From Capsicum annuum (lineage: Eukaryota; Streptophyta; Magnoliopsida; Solanales; Solanaceae), in assembly GCF_002878395.1 (NCBI RefSeq), contig NC_061114.1, positions 167,550,205-167,614,204 of the forward strand: a stretch of 64,000 bases of DNA, read 5' to 3'. Shown piece after piece: positions 45,962 through 57,369 of this stretch (position 1 is the stretch's first letter; the number at the start of each line of letters is the position of its first letter). The notes beneath the pieces were generated by a model. That model did no database searches. It was not told where the DNA came from and saw only the letters and a list, made by a program, of their open reading frames with translations. Both the position numbers and the translations under genes were made by a program.

Positions 45962-47120
45962 ATGCCTTCCAAAAGATCTGATGCACGTAGAAACCTTTTT
46001 GTCCCGTCTGAGGACAATATGGACAGAGCTCATCCCACTCCAGGAGTTCAGACTTGGTCTAGGGTCATTACTTCTAATTGCCCTGATGGAGCTCCATCGG
46101 TTATTTCTATACCTCCCCAGGAACCCCAAACTAGCGTGTCTAATGTTGAGTTTTTCCTGTCGATTCAATTGCTCACCCAATTGGTGGCCTCTTAGACTGA
46201 ACGTGGTGTTTTTGTTTCTCTATTATCTAAGGCCACTAGAGTTGGCCAATTTATAAGGTTGAGTCCTACTTTTTTACTAGTTCTAAAGTTGAGGAAGATC
46301 CTCAAAATTTCATTGATAAGATGGAAAAGATCTTCCATGTGATGTATGCTATTGTTATGGAGGGTGTAGAGTTTGTCGCCTATCAATTGAAGGATGTAGC
46401 ATAGCAATTGTATGAAGAGTGGAGAAGCTTAGGGGATATGATGCTGAGTCAGCTTTGTGGGACAACTTCTCTAGTGCTTTTCTTAATCACTTCTTTCCTC
46501 AAGGATTGAGGGAGGCAAAAGCTTAGGAGTTTATAAATTTAAAGAAAGGTAGGATATCAGTGAAAGAGTATGCCTTAAATTTCATCAGTTGTCACATTAT
46601 GCTACAGAATTGATGTCTAGCATTAAAGCTAAAATGAGAAAGTTTGCCTCTGGGTTATCCCGTGAATTGATCTTGGAGATCAAGGCTACCTTATTGAACA
46701 AGGATATCGATATCTTTAGACTTATGGTGTATATGCAACAAGTGGAAGAAGAAAAGAAGAAGCAAGTGGAAATGAGGGAAAGAAAGAATAAGAAGTTTCG
46801 CTACTCAGATTAGGGTGGAGGTCAGCAGTAAAGTAGTAGAGGTAGTGGAAAATGGTCTAAGAAGAAGTGGGGAAATTCTGATTCCTACTCTATGACTAGT
46901 TATCCTTATCTAAAGTAGTCAGGTGATCTTCGTTCTCAGTATGATAGTGGATTTAGAGTACCAGGAGCCCATCCTCATACTAATGAGGCTCATTTAGCTC
47001 CATCGTATCCTCATTATAGATTCCATGAAAGGTGCACCATGGTGTTTGTGAAGAGGGGAGGAACAAGTATTTTAAAAGTGGTCAGATTGGTCACATGTAG
47101 AGGGATTGCCCTTCTAGGGT
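45962..47120 (+). pseudogene. B3 gag polyprotein, degenerate
   Basis: Starts ATG at 45962 (MPSKRSDARRNLFVPSED). The first run stops at 46193; later parts appear in other frames. MEKIFHVMYA lies near 46321, and AFLNHFFPQGLREAKA is near 46480-46520. An open run at 46589-46813 has the conserved MSSIKAKMRKFASGLSREL block and QQVEEEKKKQVEMRERK, a charged segment. The zinc knuckle near 47070-47115 reads YFKSGQIGHM, stop, RDCP: both first Cys are replaced (Tyr, Ser). It cannot encode a working gag. Confidence 0.88.
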
Positions 47121-47269
47121 TGCTTTTAGGGCAAATGAAATTCTTGTTGCTACTTTATCATTTTTCCCACCAAAAGGTGCTACTTTTATTTCTGGCTCCA
47201 ACATTGGTCAGAACTGTGTATATGTTCTTGCCACTCTCTAAGATTCTAAGGCATCCCCTGATATTGTTA

Positions 47270-47620
47270 CTGGTACTCTTAAACTCTTCTCTCGTGATTT
47301 ATATTGTCTACTAGTTACTAGGTCTACTCTTTCTTATGTGACCCCTTATGTGGCTATTCAGTTTGGCTTTGATCTTGAATGTATTTTGGATCGCTTTTTT
47401 GTATCCACCCTGGTGGGTGATTCCATTTTGTCTAGAAAGGTCTATAGGGGTTGTGTGATATCGATCTATGGTAGAGAGACTTTGGTAGATCTGATAAAGT
47501 TAGACATGTTAGACTTTGATATGATTTTAGGGATGGATTAGTTGCATTCGTGCTATGCATCTCTTAATTGTCGTACCCGAAGAGTCAGTTTCTAATTCCT
47601 TAATGAGCCAGTGATCAAGT
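47270..47620 (+). pseudogene. B3 aspartic protease, degenerate
   Basis: Readable as LVTRSTLSYVTPYVAIQFGF, then FFVSTLVGDSILSRKVYRG and ETLVDLIKLDMLDFDMILGMD, in one open run from 47338. The active-site motif D-[ST]-G sits at VTRST: Asp is Thr and Gly is Arg, so catalysis is lost. The run ends with a stop just where GMDWL would continue. In life it would cut the gag-pol precursor. Confidence 0.9.
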
Positions 47621-48560
47621 GGGAAGTTAGTTCCCTAGTACCTAAGGGTAGGTTTATCTCATTTATTAGAGCCCAAAAATTGGTTTCTAAGGGGTGCCTC
47701 TATCACTTAGTATATGTTAAGGATTCTAGGTCTGAAGGTCCTTCCTTGTTGACTGTCCCTGTGGTCTGTGAATTTCTTGAGATGTTTTATGACCATCTTC
47801 CTGTTATTCCTCCCAATATGGAAATCTATTTTAAGATTGATCTTCTTTTGAATACTCATCCTATTTCTATCCCTTCTTGCAGAATAGCTCTGACCGAGTT
47901 GAAAGAACTCAAGGAGTAGTTGAAAGATCTTTCTAACAAAGGTTTTATCCATCCCAGTGTGTCTTCGTGGGGTGCTCTTATTCTTTTTGTGCATAAGAAG
48001 GATGGTTCCCTTCGGATGTGTATTGATTACCTCTAATTGAATAAGGTAATCGTGAAGAATATATTTCCTATTTTGAGAATTGATGATCTATTCGATCAGT
48101 TTTAGGGTCCAAAGTTCTTTTCTAAGATTGATCTTTGATCAGGTTACCATCATTTGAGGATTAGGGAGATGGATATACCTAAGACTGCTTTCTGAACCTG
48201 ATCCGATCATTTTGAGTTTTTGGTGATGTCTTTTGGACTAACCAATGCCCCAATAATATTTATGCACCTTATGAATTGGGATCAGCTCTTGGATTTTTTG
48301 TGATTATCTTTATTGATGATATTTTAGTATTTTCCAAGAGTGAGGTGGATCATGTCAATCACCTATGCCTCATTTTGCAGACCCTAAAGGATCAACATTG
48401 TATGCAAGGTTCTCTAAGTATGAGTTTTGATTAAATATTATGACTTGTATGGGACACGTTGTTTCCAGTAAAAGGATCATGGTGGATTCGCAGAAGGTTG
48501 CGATGGTTAAGAAATGGCCTAGACCCACAACTCAACTCTAACAGACATTCAGAGTTTTTT
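47621..48560 (+). pseudogene. B3 reverse transcriptase, degenerate
   Basis: The linker and RT start are open at 47611-47919 (FISFIRAQKLVSKGCLYHLV, then VVCEFLEMFYDHLPVIPP, and IPSCRIALTELKELKE). After a stop it reads [20 protein letters not shown], then [12 protein letters not shown], and, with more stops, MSFGLTNAPIIFMHLMN. The catalytic pair is FIDD at 48309-48320, in another frame after a small deletion. The end, QSFLGLANYYRRFVES, lies at 48550-48595. All motif blocks are present although none join. Confidence 0.9.
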
Positions 48561-49190
48561 AGGTTTAGCCAATTATTATAGAAGGTTTGTGGAGAGTTTC
48601 TCTTCTATTGTTGCCCCATTGACTAAGTTGACTCAGAAGAAGGTGAAGTTCTTATGGTCTGATGCTTATGAGAGTAGTTTCAAGAAGCTGAAGGATAAGG
48701 TGAAGTCAGCTCCGATCTTGAATCTACCTGAAGCCACTGATGGTTTTGTTGTCTATTGTGATGCGTCACGAGTGGGACTGGGTTGTGTGATGATGCAATA
48801 TGGAAAAGGGGTTGCTTATTCCTCTAAACAATTAAAAGTTCACTAGAGAATTATCCGACTCATTATTTGAGATTGTTAGCTGTGGTATTTACATTAAAAA
48901 TCTGGAGGCATTATTTGTATGGGGTCCATGTTGATATATATTCTGATCATAAGAGTCTGCAATACGTGTTCTCTCTAAAGGAGTTAAATATCCGGCAAAG
49001 AAGGTAGCTGGAGTTGCTAAAGGACTATGACATGTGTTTCCACAATCATCCAGGTAAAGCTAATATGGTTGTTGAAGCTCTTAACAGGTTTTCCATGGGA
49101 AGCTTGTCTCTTATGGATGAGGAGAAGTAGGATTTGGTGAGGGATATTCAACATTTGGCTCATCTCAAAATTAGTCTCTTGGATTTTTAG
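48561..49190 (+). pseudogene. B3 RNase H, degenerate
   Basis: The open run at 48589-48846 has APLTKLTQKKVKFLWSDA, then GFVVYCDASRVGLGCVMMQY (catalytic Asp kept) and [11 protein letters not shown], followed by a stop. Further pieces in another frame give the region of the [14 protein letters not shown] motif near 48948-48990, and KANMVVEALNRFSMGSLS near 49060-49110, where the usual ADALSR is EALNR. At the nucleotide level it is closely similar to the A1 and A2 copies. Confidence 0.9.
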
Positions 49191-49199
49191 AATGTTGAT

Positions 49200-50255
49200 A
49201 TGATTGTTCAAGAGATAGCAAAGTCATTTCTTAGAGCAAAGGTAAATGATAAGCAGATGTTGGATTCTATTTTGATACAAATAAAGGATAATATGGGTAG
49301 GCAGAAAGTGATGATTTTCAAAATTTATGGTGATGGTGTCTTGAGGTTCCGAGGTAGATTGTGTGTTCTCGATGTTGATGGGTTGCAAAGAAGAATTTTG
49401 ACCGAAGCTCATGAGTCACATTATACTATTTATCTTAGTTTGACAAAAATGTACCATGATCTTAAGAATATTTATTAGTATAATAACATGAAGTGGGATA
49501 TGGCCAATTTTGTGGCTAAGTGCATGGTACGTTAGCAATTGAAGGTAGATCACCTGAGGCCCGGTGGGTTGACTCAGTAGATTGAGCTATCGGTGTGGAA
49601 ATGGGAGATAATTAACATGGATTTCATTATGGGACTTACACGGTCTCGCCAATAGTTTGATTTGATTTGGGTCATCATGGATAGGATGACTAAGTTTGCT
49701 CACTTTTTCTCGTGAGGACTAATTACTCTTTTGAGGATTATTCCAAGTTGTTCGTGGAGAAGATCGTAAAGTGTGATGGTACTCCAGTCTCCATAATATC
49801 TAATTGGGGTACTCAATTCTCATCTAACTTAAAGAGGTCGTTCCAGCGAGGCTTAAGGACTAAGGTAGCCCTTAGTACTGTTTTCTACCCATAAATGGAT
49901 AGGCAAGCGGAAAAGACAATCCATGTCTTGGAAGATATGCTTTGGGCTTATGTGTTTGATTTTGGTGGTAGTTGAGTTGACCATTTACCTCTCATAGAAT
50001 TTACTTACAACAATAGTTATCACTCTAGCATTAGTATGGCTCTATTTGAGGCTTTATATGGTAGGAGTTTTAGGTCTCCTATTGGGTGGTCTGAGATTTG
50101 AGATAATAATTTTTTTGTCCCTACTTTGGTTCACCAATCCATGGAGAAGGTGAAGGTGATTCAAGATAGACAGGGCCACCTAAAGTCTCCAAAAGTCCTA
50201 CGCGAATGTAAGGCGAAGAGAGTTGGAGTTCAATATTAGTGATTGGGGGTTCTTA
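49200..50255 (+). pseudogene. B3 integrase, degenerate
   Basis: The zinc region is at 49400-49530: AHESHYTIYLSLTKMYHDLKN (outlined), a stop, then a KCMVR segment, in which the last Cys of CMVC is Arg. Core pieces are IINMDFIMGLTRS near 49610-49650, WVIMDRMTKFAHFF near 49668-49710, and TPVSIISNWGTQFSSN near 49778-49830, where the second catalytic Asp is Asn. The Glu region, MDRQAEKTIHVLEDML, lies near 49894-49940. Linker and stop codons follow. Inactive. Confidence 0.9.
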
Positions 50256-50672
50256 AAGGTGTCTTCTATAAAAAGAGTTATGCAGTTTGGCAAGTAAGGG
50301 AAGCTCAAGCCTAGTTATATCGGTCCGCACTTGGTTTTGAAGAGGGTTGGTAATATTGCATATGAATTAGAGTTATTGTCTAGCTTGAGCTCCATCCATA
50401 CAGTTTTTTATATTTCCATGTTTAGAAAGTGAGTGGGTGATCTTTCAATGGTCATTCCCTTAGAGGAGGTGGGAATTTTGGATTCCTTGTCTTATGAAGA
50501 AGTCCCGATTAAGATTTTGAATCTGCAAGTCCATCAGTTGCAAACTAAGGATGTGGCTTCGGTAAAGGTTCTTTGGAAGAACCAAAAGGTTGAGGAAGCT
50601 ACTTGGGAAGACGAAGAGGACATAAAGTCCAAATATCCATTGTTGTTCCCCATTTGGGATAATTGTGCTTGA
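50256..50672 (+). pseudogene. B3 chromodomain, degenerate
   Basis: The linker YIGPHLVLKRVGNIAYELE is near 50317-50370, then the FYISMFRK region and a stop. The open run 50433-50672 contains SYEEVPIKILNLQVHQLQTK, ASVKVLWKNQKVEEATWEDE and a KYPLLF end, then the stop at 50670. Both conserved Trp are present. After the stop come about 120 untranslated bases with TCATTCGAGGATGAA, as in other chromoviruses, then the polypurine tract. Confidence 0.92.
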
Positions 50673-50792
50673 GGTATGAGTATTCCTTAACATCTTTGTT
50701 TTTAGTCTTTGTTAAAGGTAATTGTGGTTGTGTTTGGAGTCAAATCATGCTAATAAATGCCTTTTTCCTATCATTCGAGGATGAATTATCTT

Positions 50793-50802
50793 AAGGGGGA
50801 GA
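50793..50802 (+). other. Polypurine tract of B3
   Basis: AAGGGGGAGA, uninterrupted, directly before the 3' LTR. Confidence 0.88.
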
Positions 50803-53078
50803 TGTAATGCCCTGTATTTTTGGTCCATAAAAATTTTCTAAAATTTTGTCCTCAATGTCTAGATAATGACTCGCCCTACGATTCATAGGGTGTCTTGACA
50901 GGTCATGTGACCCTAGTCGTAAGGTGTCCAGTGAGTGGGACTCGAGTTACTATCCTGAGTACGACACAGGGATACGAGTCATAAGAGTCTTAACGGATCC
51001 TAAGGACACAAGTCATAACCAAATCAGAAAGTAGGTGTCTAAGTTTTGCTCTGAGTATGAGTGGCTCACTATGAGATGTAGGGTCTTATTACGAGTCATT
51101 GGGCGTAAATCGTAGGTTGTTCAGTGTTTACCCAAATAGGTTTTGTGTTAACTACAACTGGACCATACAAGTCATAGGGTCCTATTATTAGTGGTACTAG
51201 CTGAGTCATAGGGTCTCTAATATGTGGGTATCCTGGAAAATATCTTCGCTATGACTCATGGTGAAGATTCGTAATAAGACTATATGAGTCGTATGGTTCC
51301 CATAGTCATTGAAAACTAAAATTCAGTTTTTAATTTGAGGGCACTTTGGACAATTCTCTCTGTACCCAATTAAAACCCCACGTCCATAAAGAACTTAAGG
51401 GAGTTATATTTCATCCTTAATGTAATCAAACACTTCTAAAAGCTCTTTGAAATTCTCTCAAACAGCCATACTTTGGGTTTCCAAGAAGTAGATCATCCAA
51501 GGGCTCAAGGGTTGAATTTCTTTCGTGAAACTTAGTATTTCAGGAATGTTACTCTTCTCTTATTGTTAAATTATTAAAAAGCATGCATTTTTAAAGTATT
51601 GTTCATTAGATATTTATGTTGGTTTTGAAACAAGGGTTGAGGGTTTGAATTCTTATTTATTGAACAATGTTTTCCCATGGTTTACATATGATTACTTAGG
51701 CTTTAAATGGTAGTTTGAACTCGTGGGTGTATGGGTATGGTGAATAAACTAGGAAATTATGTTTTTGCCCATATTTTTTACTTTTGAACTGGTTATGATC
51801 CCAACCCCATATTGTGAAATGGGTTTTAGTTATAAAAATATGGGAATATGAACTGTTCTCATACTATTGCATAATGATTTTGAATTAAACCTTATGGAAT
51901 TGTGTAATTCCCAAAACTAATGTGTAATTGAACCAAGGAAGATGTGAATTCCCCTAAGAGAAGATAATTGGTATCGTATGTTGATGTTATCTTGCAAGTG
52001 TAGTTGGTATGACGATACCAACAATGTATGCCTAAATGTGTATCATGGTTTAACGAATGATAATGTATGTGCTAACTGTTTTAATTTGGCTTTAATGAGG
52101 GTTGTGTAGCTAAGTCATAAAAGTAGATGTCTAGGAGTCCAATACTGGAGATCGTGGTTACCAATGCTGGGCTCTATATGACTAGGTGGTTTAAGTCCCC
52201 CTTATTAATATCATTTGATTGGGAGGTTCGATACCCATAAATCTTATTACATAATTTGGTTCTCGTGTCACCTTTATATGTTGGGAGCGTTGAGTCCCCC
52301 ATAGTACATATGCATAACCATTGGTTCGTGCAGCCAATACACTGGGGGCCTACCAGCTAGGGGAGAGCTGGGCCCATATAGCTTGTGGGTCCTTTTGTAT
52401 GTTATGATGGTAGAGCTACACTATCCAGGCTAAAGTTTTAAAGTGTATATTAAGCCTTTTTCCCTATCTCGTCACATGATATATATATATATATGCATAT
52501 GTATTGATTTTATGCATTGGATTTGAATGATTTAAAACTATTGATTATGGCATTATGCTATCCTTATCACTGAGTTATATGCTAGTGCTTACCCCACTAA
52601 TTGTATTCTAACGTTGTATCCCCACGCAATGCAGGAACCATTCATACTTCTAATTCTCCTGCTCAGTGATTAGGATTCGGGATTATCTCATGAGTCGACA
52701 TTGAAGTGGTGAGCTTCCATACTTTGGAAGTCTACATTGTATATTTGGTCTCTTATTTCTCAGTCTGTTTAGGCTTATTTTTGGCTCTAGTCGGGGGCAT
52801 ATCTTGGTGCTTTATTGATTTTCAGTTTTGGTTCTTTTGATAGAAGGCTTTGTTTGGATTACTGTGGACTGGGTAAAGTTGGTCAGCTATTTTGGATGGT
52901 TGTTGGTTATTGATCATAGAAGTATCCTTTATTTCTTGAATTTATATTGATATATGTTCAAAATTCATTCGACCTTGGAAAATGTGGTGTTTGGTTTGGT
53001 TAGGTACAGGTGGTGATCTCCGGTCCACGTGAGACTTAAGACACCCATCACAGCCAGGCCATGGTTTGGGTCGAGATA
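50803..53078 (+). repeat. 3' LTR of B3
   Basis: Begins TGTAATGCCCTG and ends TTTGGGTCGAGATA at 53078, where TGACA has become AGATA; 2276 bases. It aligns throughout with 43491-45750. The duplication GATAC follows. Confidence 0.93.
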
Positions 53079-53296
53079 GATACGTAGACATTTGTATCTA
53101 TCTTTGAGAGCTTATAAGATATCTTTAAGAAACTTCCCTTATTTCATTTTATATCATGCGTATCTTTCATACCTTGTGTTCTAAATAGTGTTTCATTCTT
53201 TTTGCACTTGTATTCGAGTATGGCATTCTGAGGTCAGGATTTCATCCTTCTTTTATGTTACCTCCTTAGGTGGGATCTCAGCTAGCCCGATTCATT

Positions 53297-54245
53297 ATGC
53301 CTCCTATTATTAGGAGTACAGTTATGTTTTTTGGATTGAAAAAGGTTTTAGAAATTCATTCATTTGGGTCCTCATAGGTTTAGTGGTGCGGTAGGAGAGG
53401 AAGCCTATGAGTTCTTGATTTATTGTCATGAAAAGTTGCATAGCCTTTAATGGCTTGAGTCACATGGGGTTGCTTATACAATTTATCAATTGAAAGATAC
53501 ATCCAGGGATTAGTGGAGGTCACTTATTAGTTGCAGACCTCTTGGTTCCTCGGAGATGACTTGAGATCAGTTTATTGTGGCCTTTTTGGATAAGTTTATG
53601 TCATATAGTTTGAGGGATCAAATAAAATATAATTTTGATCACTTGGAGCATGGCTTTGCGATTGTTACATAGTATGGGTTATGTCATGCTTTGTTTAGAT
53701 ATTTTATGCTAGTATTGCCACCGAGTTTGAGAAGATTCAAAAGTTTGTGAAGGGGTTGGATGTTTATTTTTACCTAGCTATGATTCAGATGGTAGTGTAT
53801 TGGGCATGATTTTAGAGTATTGTAGATGATTTTTAGATGATTAATTTTATTCTTTGAGCGTCTCAGGGAAGAGCCAAGAAGATGCATCATTAGGGCGAGT
53901 TTTGAGGTCATGTTTCTCGAGGGAGAGATTCTAAAGGTTTCCACAGGTATCATGGTAGACCAATGCATAAATCCTTGTAGAGTTTAGGTAGTGGATCTTC
54001 TAGTTCATCAGCTTTGAGTGGTTGCCCTAGCTCAGCCATACCTCATTCCATTAAGCCAGGTCGCAGGGTTTGCTATGTGTGTGATGAGAGTGGACATTTG
54101 GGCAAGGATTGTCCCTGCCATTTTTCAGAGCTACTCTTATATCGACTGTGAGAGATAGAGGTTGTAGTAGAGGTGTGAGAGGCAGAGACAGTGGTACCTT
54201 CGGTGATGGTCATGGGACTTCCCATTTAGCTGGTAGATGTAGTCA
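53297..54245 (+). pseudogene. F2 gag polyprotein, degenerate
   Basis: The likely start is ATG at 53297 (MPPIIRSTVMFFG). Gag pieces in several frames follow: a PHRFSGAV-EEAYEFL region near 53372-53415, RWWRSL near 53512-53530, and EFEKIQKFVKGLD near 53727-53765. The zinc knuckle at 54071-54112 is CYVCDESGHLGKDC, a complete C-x2-C-x4-H-x4-C, the only intact one in the window. Surrounding frames are broken by many stops. The leader between primer site and gag is split by B3. Confidence 0.86.
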
Positions 54246-54640
54246 GTGCTATTCCACACCTTCTAGACCAGAGATAAAGGCCTCTGATCCTGTCATCACA
54301 AGTATCATCCTCATTTATTTTAGATTTACATCTATTTTATTTTATCTTGGTTCAACTTTCTCCTATATGTCTGCATATTTTGCTTTAGGTTTTGATTCTA
54401 CATATGAGCCTCTTAACGTGCCTATCCATGTATCTACCCTTGTAGGAGACTCTTTAATGGTAGACCGGGTGCACCGATCTTGTGTTGTGATTTTTGCTGG
54501 ACGTGAAACTTGGGTAGATTTGATTATTAGATATTGTAGATTTTGATGTCATTATGGGTATAGATTCGTTTGATCGTTAGCACGTTGTCCTAGATTATTA
54601 TACTAAGACCTTGACTTTAGCTTCATCGGTTGTGTGATGA
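54246..54640 (+). pseudogene. F2 aspartic protease, degenerate
   Basis: The open frame to 54546 has YLGSTFSYMSAYFALGFDS at the active site, where D-S-G-S-T is expected: Asp is Leu. It continues VPIHVSTLVGDSLMVDRVHR and SCVVIFAGRETWVDLII. After a frameshift it reads DFDVIMGIDSF. The first part of this frame (RGCSRGVRGRDSG) is the Gly/Arg-rich stretch often found between gag and protease. Confidence 0.86.
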
Positions 54641-55620
54641 GTAGCTTTAAAAGGTGTGTTTCATTCGAGTCCCAAGAGAGTTATATCTTTCCTTCTGGCT
54701 CATCATTTGGTTGAGAGGGGATGCTTGTTTTATTTGGATCATATTCATGATACTAGTGTTGCTTTCCTTCTTTCTTTGGATTATTTTCATATTGTCCATG
54801 AGTTCATGGATATTTTCTCTAAAGATTTGCCTGGTATGCATTTGGATTGCTATATTTACTTTGCAATTGATGTTGAGTTGGGCACCAAGCCCATTTCTAT
54901 TTTTCTTTATAGGATGGACCTAGTAGAGTTAAGAGAATCGAAGGATCAATTGCAGGAGTTGTTAGATAAGGGATTTATCTGACCTAGTGTATCAACTTGG
55001 GGTGTTCCTATTTTTTTGTAAATAGAAAGGATAGGTCTATGCGTATGTGTATTAATTATCGATAGTTGAACAAGGTAACAGTTAAGAATAAGTATCCACT
55101 TTCTCGTATTAATTATACATTTGATCAGCTTCAGGGAGCTTCGGTGTTTTTGAAGATTGATTTAAGGTTTGGGTATCACAAGTTGAGGATTAGAACTTTG
55201 AATATTCCGAAGAAATATTTTCAGACTCGATACAATCATTATGATTTCTTGGCCATGTCCTTTGGGTTACGAATGCCCCAGCGATAAATCGGGTATTTTG
55301 ACCCTATCTCGACTCTTTTGTCATTGTATTTATAGATGATATCTTTGTTTATTCCAAGAGTGTGCCCGATCATGAGGAGTATTTATGGACTGTCCTTCAA
55401 AGGTTGAGGGATGAGAAGTTGTATGCTAAGTTCTCCAAGTGTGAGTTATAGTTGGAGTTCATTTTTTTCTTGGGTCATGTGGTAACCAAAGATGGTACTA
55501 TGGTTGATTCGGCCAAGATTGCAGTGATTCATGATTGGGCTAGGCCTACTTCTCCAATCAAGATTTAGGGTTTTGTTTGTTTAGAGGGATACTATCAACA
55601 TTTTGTCTACGGTTTTTCAT
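54641..55620 (+). pseudogene. F2 reverse transcriptase, degenerate
   Basis: The open run 54656-54982 has FHSSPKRVISFLLAHHLVER, then EFMDIFSKDLPGMHLD, PISIFLYRMDLVELRE and LLDKGFI. A stop follows, then [28 protein letters not shown] and [20 protein letters not shown] in an open run at 55066-55287. The catalytic pair is in [12 protein letters not shown] (Asp codons at 55335-55340), then [10 protein letters not shown], a stop, and FFLGHVVTKDGTMVD. Few stops for its age: about five over 950 bases. Confidence 0.9.
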
Positions 55621-56100
55621 TTATTACAACTCCATTGAATAAGTTGACTCAAAAGAAGATTTCCTTTCAGTGGTCCAATGCTTGTGAGGCAAGCTTTCAA
55701 AAGCTCAAGGATTTGTTGTCTTCATCTTCTATCTTGACTTTACCCGAGGAGGGTGTGGTTTTACCATCTTCTGTGATGCTTTTGGTGGTTAGTTAGGTGT
55801 TGTATTGATGCAGGAGGGTAAGGTGATTGCTTATGCTTCTCGTCAATTGAATCCCTATGAGAGAATTACCTACCTAGAATTTAGAGTTGTACGTGATTGC
55901 TTTTGCATTGAAGCTATGGAGGCACAACTTGTATGGAGTCCATTCAAAGATTTTCTCCGATCATCATAGCCTTCGGTATTTATTCACCCAATGAGATCTT
56001 AATATGAAGCAGTGTCATTGGCTTAAGTTGCTTAAGGATTATTTTTTGACTATTCTTTATCATCCTATCAAGGTTAATATGGTTATAGATGCCTATGGTT
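55621..56100 (+). pseudogene. F2 RNase H, cut by element G
   Basis: Starts with ITTPLNKLTQKKISFQWSNA and SFQKLKDLLSSSSILTLPEE. The catalytic YCDAS region is damaged by a frameshift near 55770. IAYASRQLNP-like sequence follows near 55828, then IAFALKLWRHNLYGVHSKIF near 55895-55945 and LKLLKDYFLTILYHPIKVN near 56022-56078. It breaks off after VIDA (expected VADALSRK) near 56092, where the truncated LTR of G begins. Confidence 0.88.
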
Positions 56101-56249
56101 ATATTGTGCAGGATTTGCCAATCAAAAGTACTGAGGCTTGACACGATCATGGCGCGATGCGTCGAGTACCGTGTCGACAACCGTGTCGGTGCTTAATTTT
56201 TAGCTTTTTAAAATCCGCCAGAGGGGTATTTGGGTAAATTTACCACCCC

Positions 56250-56256
56250 TATATAA
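56250..56256 (+). promoter_or_regulatory. Putative TATA box of the G LTR
   Basis: TATATAA in CCACCCCTATATAACCC; conserved at 61176-61182 in the 3' LTR. Confidence 0.55.
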
Positions 56257-57369
56257 CCCTATAATACAAGATTCAGCCCTGTTTTTCCCCAAAATATATT
56301 CTCTTCTCTCAATTTCTCTCAAGAACAAGTTAGGATTTTCTAACTGATGATCCAAATTCAAGAGTCTCTCCGCCAGTCTTCCTAAAATCAAGCACTAAGG
56401 TATGTTAGATGTTGATTCTTGGGTTTCTTCCACCAAAGAAGTTCAAAAACCTTTTTCAAATTTATAAAGATTGAATATTTATGATTTTTCATGATTTATG
56501 TGAGTTGAAGTTCATGTTTATGTTATTGTTGAGTTGTGATTCATGTTCTAGATTATAACTTTCATGACTTAGATATAGCATGTGATGATTTTCATAATAT
56601 TCATGATAAACTCCTTTAAGTTGCAAGTTCATTGATGTAGCCATGTTAATTGGATGTATCAATTGTTGTATAACCAAGGTATGCTCCCCATATGTTTGAT
56701 AAAATTCTTATGTGAAGGTAATAGTCATTATAGCATGTTAGCATGAAATCCCTAATTATGTATAAGTTAATGCATGCCAAGTGTTTGTTGAAAGGCCTTA
56801 GTGAATGAATTATGACATGTTGCATGCACTCCCATTTATGTGCATTCTTAATGAATGAATTATGAGACAGTGGTATGCATCCCTATACGTTTACATGTTT
56901 AACAGTTCCAAGTGGTTGAAGAGATTCCTCCTTGATTTTATTGTGAATGATAGACTATTATTATGCTATTCAAGAATTGTCATGCCTTATTTATTTATGT
57001 TATCAAATCCTGGGGGTATTTAATACCCGATAATTTAGTGGATTGTTTAGAACCAGTGATAGTTTTCAAGATAATCTCAGTCGTGCCATCATCAGTAGAA
57101 CTCAGTCAGTTAAAGAACTTAGAGAGACTAAGTAATCTTAGTATTAGTCTATTCTAGTTCAGTATTCAATTCAGACCTTAGTAGTATTCAACTATTCAGT
57201 CCAAAAACTCAGTAGTATTCCGTTATTCGACCAAACTCAGTGAGATCAGTTCAGTTTAGTTAATTAGTACGATCAGTAATAGTTCAGTCAATCCTAGTAT
57301 AAACTAGGAAATCAGTTCAGTGTCTTTTAGTTGGAAGTAGGATTCAGCACCAAGCGGCCTAGGGATAGG

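Larger units (their letters stand above)
43491..53078 (+). mobile_element. Gypsy chromovirus B3, full structure, target duplication GATAC
   Basis: LTRs 43491-45750 and 50803-53078 enclose primer site, gag, protease, RT, RNase H, integrase, chromodomain and polypurine tract, 9.6 kb in all. GATAC is perfect on both sides (43486-43490 and 53079-53083). It lies in the leader of F2, between its primer site and gag. Every frame is broken, but all domains remain in order, making B3 the reference for solo LTRs B1 and B2. LTRs differ by about one base in eight near their starts. Confidence 0.95.

Noticed and set aside
54109..54546. 145-codon frame starting MSLPFFRATL as a separate protein
   Set aside because: It spans the gag-protease joint of F2; the start Met is accidental, and the end is the aspartic protease.
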